DNA of 64,000 nucleotides. Source: Magallana angulata (Eukaryota > Mollusca > Bivalvia > Ostreida > Ostreidae). Numbering within the stretch: position 1 is the stretch's first letter; each line of letters starts with the position of its first letter. Location of the stretch: contig NC_069115.1 of NCBI RefSeq assembly GCF_025612915.1, forward strand, positions 11,117,463 through 11,181,462, written 5' to 3'. Below the pieces are notes generated by a model. It saw only the letters and a list, made by a program, of their open reading frames with translations. It had not been told where the DNA came from and made no database searches. The position numbers were made by a program, and so were the translations under genes. Positions 12,885-21,800 of this stretch are shown here, piece after piece.

Positions 12885-15800
12885 AATTCCAAGATTCTGT
12901 ATGAATAAAGAAATCTGACATGTACAAACGGCTAGTTTCTTTGGCGTTTTAGTAGTGATTTATACAATGTTGATCATGTTGCGTATTGAATTGATGAATT
13001 ATTTGACATATTTAATTGATAGATTATGTTGCGAGCGCGCGTGATGGTTGGGGGACTGAGGAGATCAGTGACACATCTGGTACCCTACACATACAAGCCT
13101 GGCTACTTGATTCCTGTAAAAAGAAGTTTTCTAAATCTTTCATGATGGATAAAAACAACATAAATACAACGTTTCCTACGATAGACAATGTTAAGTTTGA
13201 TTCATCATATAGCCTGACTTCTACAATTGTCTCTGTGCAGGTACGTATCCATTTACATTAATTATATTAATATGATGTCAGTATCTATTAAAAATCTACA
13301 CAAATTGGAGTCTGTTAAAAATAAAAATAATAAGATCAACTTCAATATTTTTAATTTAGGCCAATACAAATGTGGCTTGTTTCATTATTTTAGCAAAGTA
13401 AGTGTCTATATAATAATTAAATACCGGCTCTATTTTACTAAACATCTATGTCACCTAGAATTCTTCACTTAAGAATTCATTTGTTCAAACATTTAAATTC
13501 AGTCTATAATTCATAATTGCAATCCCTTGTTTAGCTGGACTAAGCTAAAGGTTCTTTTCTGATCTGAATTTGTATGGGGGGGGGGGGTTCTGTCGTCGTT
13601 GTTTTCACATTTTTTACATTTTCATCTTCTTCCACAGAACTTCTTGGTCAATTTTAACCGAACTTGACACAAGGCATTCCTTATCTTCCCAAGTCAAGGG
13701 TTTGTCATTTGCTACGCTCAACGGAAAGCCTTTGCCAAATAGGCAGAATGTTACGGGGTTAAAATTTCAGCGCGCTGGTTGCTGTTATAAAAGTTTGCAT
13801 GGTCCAATATGAAACATTGTTACAAGAATGTTGTTAATTGTGCATTGTTTTATAATTTTGAAACAGACTAGAAAGTATTGACTTATTGCTAAGTGATAGT
13901 GTGTCGGAACAGGAGGCAATAATGGTTAAAATGAGTAATCTTACAAGATGGCGCATTCGCAAAACCCACATATCTTTTATCTGCTCGGTCAAGAGGTTAT
14001 TTAGAGCGAGCGATTAAGAAACTCTTGACTTAGGAAGATAGGCGTCCTTCCGTAAATGGAATTAAAATGTGTTCAAGCGAAGGACCATCCCCTCTTCCAA
14101 AGAGATCGATAAAAAGAGTTTTTGAAATTTCTCCTCAAACACATTTTGCCCAAAAACAACTGAAACTTGGGTGGAAGGTAGTCTTGATTCAAGTTTGTGT
14201 GAAAAGGAAGTCTTGATTCAAGTTTGTGTCGAAGGGTAGTCTTGATTCAAGTTTGTTAAAATTATGATCCCCCACTGTAAGGTTTGGGCACAACGATGGG
14301 TTGAATTTTTTTGTAGAAATATACAGAAAACCTTTTTAGAAAGATTCGGAAATCATGTGGCCAGATAAGGTTTAAGCTTGAGTGGAAGCATCGGCATGTA
14401 CATTGTAGTTCAAATTTAAGATTTAGCGAATCATGATACCCTGAGATAGAAAGGAGCCACCATGGGAGTTGAATCTATACATATGAATAAATAGAGAAAA
14501 TCTTCTTAAAAATTTCATTAACAAACGGGGTTCAATGTTGAACGTAAGATTATGCTGAGAAACATTTAAAATTCTTTTTAAGCTACATCTACTGTACCAG
14601 TTAGGCTGGCTATTTTGTAATCTAAATCAAAGTAATAGCTATTGTTTCCCAGCTGGTGAGCAGTGCAACCTCTTGTATAAATAAATGTGACAGGTAGAGT
14701 CATCTGTTTTTATGTATTAAGGAATTCTAAACCATATAGTTGATTTCCATCTGCTGTGTTTGTAGATGAAAGTTTTCACACCAAACAATGCCGGGTTCGT
14801 GTTTTACGCCGGTGGAAGTGCAATGATTGACACATCGTTAGACCGATACGGCGCCATTATATATGGTTACACAGAAACGGAAGTGTTTCTATGGAGACCG
14901 GGCAAAGACACATCAAATGGTTATTTGGTCTATGTTGGCGGGAAATGGGGAAATGGAGAAAGCAGCCAGCAGGCTTCTATTGTAGAAGTCACTGTAAAAG
15001 TCATAGACTTCGATGGTGCGTATTTACTCTGTGTAACATTTAGTGTTTTAAAGAATATATGTTTCACATGCACATTTTGAACTTCTTGTCGTAGTTCGCA
15101 AAAAAACATCTGATAAAGACTATATCCAAATTCATCTTCTTCAGGAGTATGCCAATTACCACCAGACATTCCAAACGCAGATGTGACGGTCAACAACAAC
15201 ACGGCTAGATATTTCTGTAATCCAGGGTATTATCAGCTGGAGGATACAGATGACTTCATTTCCTTTGACAACAATAACTGGCAACCTACAAACTTTGAAT
15301 GCATACGTAAATTATCAAATTTGATATTGATTTTTTAATTCCCAAACCTCTGTTTTATATATTTTTAATACATGGGTTGAAAACAATTTAATGAGTCCAC
15401 ACATATCGCTATCATTAGCTATATGACATAAAAAGCTTGTTCTACACAGTGCACAGTCCATAGTTAGTGAATTGCGAACAAAAAAGATTGCCTCTGATTC
15501 ACTCTCACAAATCATCTGACATCATAAAATTACATTTATGACTCTAATATAATTAAATTCATACAGAATGATGTACTCTGTTTTGATGACAAAGCATCAG
15601 TGAACCACCTGTTCTGCATTCTAAACTGTATGAAACAGTTTTTCATACGTTGCCCCTTTTACACGACTCTTACATGTGCATCACTTAAAACACAAAAAAT
15701 TCGTAGGTAAATCAGATGAACAACATATGATTCATACGTTGGTAGGGTTTTCTCTGTATACTACATGTATGTACACAAAGTCATTATTTACTGCAAAAAC

Positions 15801-18800
15801 GAAAGTCATTTTGAACATTATTTCTACGTGACGCCAGTATGTAAACCTGACTGAATAAGAGAATGGCGCAGCGACAAATTTGCGTAACAATGAAATATTT
15901 AAAGCAAGAATATTTTTGTATATTTTATGTGTAGGTATAAATACTGCAGAGGGTAAGCTTATAAATTGGTAAACGAAACGCACCAATGATATGAATTGAA
16001 ATATAGTACAGGCTTAAGAATTAAAAAATAAAATTTATTTATAGGCAAATGTTTTGTATGTGATTTTTCCTCTCTTTGGCAGGTAGTAACGTTTTAACAC
16101 CTGAGTACCGTTTATGTATCTTACCGTTTGTAAATTTGTAAACTTATAGAAATTTGTGAAGCCCCGCTCCCCATACCAAACGCCGAAGTAATGAGATTTA
16201 ACAACAGAGCAATGTACTCGTGTCGGGAGGGTTATCGCTCTATGTCTGGCAGTAATATAATCAACTGTACAGCGTCTAAATGGCAAACGACGACATTCTC
16301 ATGCTACGGTAGGATACATCTCTTTATAAAGTTCATAAAAATAAGAATGAAGCAAAATTGTTTTCTGAATAAATGTTTGATACATGAGAAAGTCTCGACT
16401 TTAGAACTATTATAACTGAATTATCTTAAATTTCAGCGTTATCCTGTGGTCCGGCACCAAACATAACAAATGCAGATGTACTTGTAAACGATGATGGTGC
16501 TATGTATGACTGTGATTATGGTTACATACCAAGTAACACAAACAACAGAATTGTCTGTAACGATAGTGTTTGGTCACTCACAGATTTCAAGTGTTTAAGT
16601 ACGTATGATATACATATAACCGTATTGTACAGCAAGTATCACGTTATTGTCCATTTCCCCTTCTCTATTTAAAAAAAAGAAACATCCGTTCCAACGAAAG
16701 CTATAAACAGTTCGGGTCTGTTGACCAACAGGTGTGTAACGCTCGATTTCGAAAACCCACCTGCACACCTAAAAATCGTGACTGACAACTAAAACTCGTG
16801 ACTGACATGTCGTTTTCCTTTCTAGGTTTTTAAAACGTATGCCTTTTTTCATTTTATATGCGTATTCCGTTTGTAAGTAATGCATTGACCTGTTTATTTG
16901 ATGTTAGTATTATCCTGGCCTGGAAAAAAATTGCAAAAAATTGATGATCGCGACGGAGTAACACGGCCAGGCAAAATGTACGCCCAGACTAATAACATCT
17001 ACAGAAAAATACTTGAGACTGTGAAGAGGTCTGCGGCTTATAGAGGAGTTGTAGAGATATATAGCGGTGTTGAAAGAAAAAAAACATAATGGAAACTGTC
17101 TATTTACGAATTGAGTTTAGCTTTAAGCAATATATAGAATAACATAGTCAGGAAAAGTGCGAAAAAATCCCTGCACCGCTGAATATTAAGTTGAACAATA
17201 GTATTACTATTTATAATATCGTCTTGTATGCCTGATAACAATAAAAATTCTAAGGATTGAATAATACACTCTATGGAATATGGTCGTCTTCAGACATGAA
17301 CTTTAATTGTAAACGTATGCGACTTTGTTGGTTAAGGCGTAATGCTACTGTAAATTAAATTTATTAATTAATTGAAAAAAAATAACTTGTTACACACCTT
17401 GCTTTAATAGGGGCTAATGTAAAATATTCCGTGCAACAAAACCATCCTATAAAGACTATATCTAAATTCATCTTCTTCAGGAGTATGCCCATTACCACCA
17501 GACATTCCAAACGCAGGAGTGACGGTTGAGAACAACACGGCTAGATATTTCTGTAATCCAGGGTATTATCAGCTGGAGAATACAGATGACTTCATTTCCT
17601 GTGACGGCAATGAATGGCAACCTACGAACTTTGAATGCATACGTAAATTATCAAATTTGATATTAATTTTTTAATTTTCAAACCTCTGTTTTATATATTT
17701 TTTAATACATTGGTTAAAAACATATATGACATAAAAAGCTTGTTCTACAGTCCACAGTTAGTGAATTGCTAACAAACAAGATTGCCTCTTATCCACTCTC
17801 ACAAATCGTCTTACATCACAAAGTTACAAATTATGACTCTATTATAATTAAATTCATATAGATTGATGTACTCTGTTTTGATGACATAGCATCAATGAAA
17901 CACCTGTTCTGCACACATAACTGTATGAAACAGTTTTTCATACGTTGCCCCTTTTACACGACTCTTACATGTGCATCACTCAAAACAAACGAAAAATTCG
18001 TAGGTAAATCAGATGAACAACATATGATTCATACGTCGGTAGGGTTTTCTCTGTATACTACATGTATGTACAAAAAGTCATTACTGCAAAAACGAAAGTC
18101 ATTTTGAACATTGTTTCTACGTGACGCCTGTATGTAAACCTGACTCAATAAGAGAATGGCGCAGCGACACTTTTGCGCAACAATGAAATATTTTATTGAA
18201 GGTATAAATACTACAGAAGGTAGGCTTGTATATTGGTAAACGAAACGCACCAATAATATGAATTGAATTATAGTACAGGCTTACAAATTAAAAAGAAAGA
18301 TTTATTTATAGGCAACTGTTTCGTATATGATTTTTCCTCCCTTTGGCAGATAGTAACGTTTTAACACATGAGTGTCGTTTATGTATCTTACTGTTTGTGT
18401 CTTCTTTATAGAAATTTGTGAAGACCCACTCCCAATACCAAACGCCGAAGTGATGAGATTTAATAACAGAGCAATGTACTCTTGTCGGGAGGGTTATCGC
18501 TCGATGTCTGGCAGTAATATAATCAACTGTACAGCGTCTAATTGGCAAACGACGACATTCTCATGCTACGGTACGATACATCTCTTTATAATGTTCATAA
18601 AAATAAGAATGAAGCAAAATTGTTTTCTGAATAGTTGTTTGATACATGAGAAAGTCTCGACTTTAGATATATTATAACTGAATTATCTTACATTTCAGCA
18701 TTATCCTGTGGTCCGGCACCAAACATAACAAATGCAGATGTACTTGTAAACGATGATGGTGCGATGTATGGCTGTGATAATGGTTACATACCAAGTAACA

Positions 18801-21800
18801 CAAACAACAAGATTGTCTGTGACGATGGTATTTGGTCACTCACGGATTTCAACTGTTTAAGTACGTATGATATACATATAACCGTATTGTACAGCAAGTA
18901 TTACGTTATTGTGTATTTCCACTTCTCTTTTTATAAAAAAAGTAACATCCGTTCCAACAAAAGCTATAAACCGTTCGGGTCTGTTGACAAACAGGTGTGT
19001 AACGGTTCGATTTCTAAAACCCACCTGCATACCTAAAACTCGTGACTGACAAATACAACTCGTGGCTGACATGTCGTATTCCTTTCAAGGTCTTTAATTT
19101 TATGCCTTTTTCATTTTATATGCGTATTCCGTTTGTAAGTAAGGCATTGACCTGCTTTTTATGTTAGTATTATCCTGGCTTGAACAAAAATGCATAAAAT
19201 TGATAATCAAGACGGAGTAACACGGCCAGGCAAAATGTACGTCCAGACTGAAGACGTCTACAGAAAAATACTTGAGACTGTGAAGAGGTCTGCGGCTTAT
19301 AGAGGAGTTGTACAGATATATAGCGGTGTTGAAAGAAAAACATAGTGTCTATTTACGAATTGCGTTTAGCTTTAAGCAATTTATAGAATAACATTGTCAG
19401 GAAAAGTGCCAAAAAAACCCTGCACCGCTCAATATAAAGTTGAACAATAGTTTTACTATTTATAATACCGTCTTGTATGCCTTATAACAATGAAAATTCT
19501 ACGGATTGAGTAATACACTGTCTCTGGAATATGGTCGTCATCAGACATGGACCTTAATTGTAAACGTTTGCGACTTTGTTGGTTAAGGCGTAATTCTGCT
19601 GTAAATTAAATGTATTATTTGATTGAAAAAAAATTAACTTGTTACATGCCTTGCTTTAATATGAGCTAATGTAAAAGATTCCGTGCAACAAAACCATCCT
19701 AAAAAGACTATATCTAAATTCATCTTCTTAAGGAGTATGCCCATTACCACAAGACATTCCAAACGCAGAAGTGACGGTTGAGAACAACACGGCTAGATAT
19801 TTCTGTAATCCAGGGTATTATCAGCTGGAGAATACAGATGACTTCATTTCCTGTGACGGCAATAAATGGCAACCTACGAACTTTGAATGCATAGGTTAAT
19901 TTTCAAATTTGATATTGAAATTTGAATCCAAAATCTTTTTTTTTAATAGATGAGTTAAAAACAATTCATATCGCTATCATTAGTTGTATGACATACACAG
20001 CTTGTTCTGCTCAGTAGAATTTGAGACAGTTAGTGAAGTGCTAACAAAAAAGATTGCCTCTTATTCATTCTCACAAATCTTATTACATCACAAAGTTACA
20101 TATTATGACTCTATTATAATTAAATTCATATAGATTGATGTACTCTGTTTTGATGACAAAGCATCAATGAACCACCTGTTCTGCATACATAACTGTATGA
20201 AACAGTTTTTCATACGTTGCCCCTTTTACACGACTCTTACATGTGCATCACTCAAAACAAACGAAAAATTCGTAGGTAAATCAGATGAACAACATATGAT
20301 TCATACGTCGGTAGGGTTTTCTCTGTATACTACATGTATGTACAAAACGTCATTACTGCAAAAACGAAAGTCATTTTGAACATTGTTTCTACGTGACGCC
20401 AGTATGTAAACCTGACTCGGTAAGAGAATGGCGCAGCGACAAATTTGCGCAACAATGAAATATTTTATTGTAGGTATAAATACTGCAGAAGGTAGGCTTA
20501 TATATTGGTAAACGAAACGCAGCTGCTGCAATAATATGAATTGAAATATACTACAGGCTTACGAATTAAAAAGAAAAATATTATTTATAGGCAAATGTTT
20601 TGTATATGATTTTTCCTCTCTTTGGCAGATAGTAACGTTTTAACACATGAGTGTCGTTTATGTATCTTACTGTTTGTGTCTTCTTTATAGAAATTTGTGA
20701 AGACCCGCTCCCCATACCAAACGCCGAAGTGATGAGATTTAACAACAGAGCAATGTACTCTTGTCGGGAGGGTTATCGCTCGATGTCTGGCAGTAATATA
20801 ATCAACTGTACAGCGTCTAATTGGCAAACGACGACATTCTCATGCTACGGTACGATACATCTCTTTATAATGTTCATAAAAATAAGAATGAAGCAAAATT
20901 GTTTTCTGAATAGATGTTTGATACATGAGAAAGTCTCGACTTTAGATATATTATAACTGAATTATCTTACATTTCAGCATTATCCTGTGGTCCGGCACCA
21001 AACATAACAAATGCAGACGTACTTGTAAACGATGATGGTGCTATGTATGGTTGTGATTATGGTTACATACCAAGTAACACAAACAACAAGATAATCTGTG
21101 ACGATGGTGTTTGGTCATTCACGGATTTTAAATGTTTAAGTACGTATGATATACATATAACCGTATTGTACAGCAAGTATTTCGTTATTGTCTATTTCCA
21201 CTTCTCTATTTTAAAAAATAAAGTAACATCCGTTCCAACAAAAGCTATAAACTGTTCGGGTCTGTTGACCAACATCTGTGTAACGGTTCGATTTCGAAAA
21301 CCCACCTGCACACCTAAAACTCGTGACTGACAACTACAACTCGTGAATGACATGTCGTTTTCCTTTCTAGGTCTTTAAATTTCTTGCCTTTTTTCATTTT
21401 ATATGCGTTTTCCGTTTGTAAGTAATGCATTGACCTGTTTATTTGATGTTAGTATTATCCTGGCTTGGAAAAAAAAATGCACACATATTGATAATCGCGA
21501 CGAAGTAACACGGCCAGGCAAAATGTACGTCCAGACTGAAGACGTCTACAGAAAAATACTTGAGACTGTGAAGAGGTCTGCGGCTTATAGAGGAGTTGTA
21601 GAGATATATAGCGGTGTTGAAAGAAAAACATAATGGACACTGTCTATTTACGAAATGCGTTTAGCTTTAAGCAATATATAGAATAACATAGTCAGGAAAA
21701 GGTGAAAAAAATCCCTGAACCGTTCAATATAAAGTTGTACAATAGTTTTACTATTTATAATACCGTCTTGTATGCCTGATAACAATAACAATTGTAAGGA

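Larger units (their letters stand above)
326..15015 (+). other. Tandem copies of an unnamed extracellular domain (5 exons)
   Basis: Three adjacent copies are readable. Copy 0 is partial (exon 326-454, ending GEVRVKVWSICDLPQASF). Copy 1 runs through exons 2171-2269, 9500-9607 and the start of 13023-13240 (VVVQVVMSNGY, then GGTIFAFNHQDIRIWAMS, DGWG, TLHIQAWLLDSC). Copy 2 runs from the end of 13023-13240 through 14766-15015 (VSVQMKVFTPNNAGF, YGAIIYGYTETEVFLWRP, GKWG, VEVTVKV). Alternating short hydrophobic strands suggest a beta-sandwich. I recall similar uncharacterised domains beside sushi or EGF modules in mollusc proteins but know no family name. Confidence 0.7.

Noticed and set aside
17895-20379. 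Repeated ~70-codon plus-strand ORFs at 17895-18107 and 20167-20379, and minus-strand ORFs at 18029-18253 and 20301-20531
   Set aside because: They lie in the duplicated introns of the CCP cassettes; similarity is explained by DNA duplication, and they lack splice or start context.
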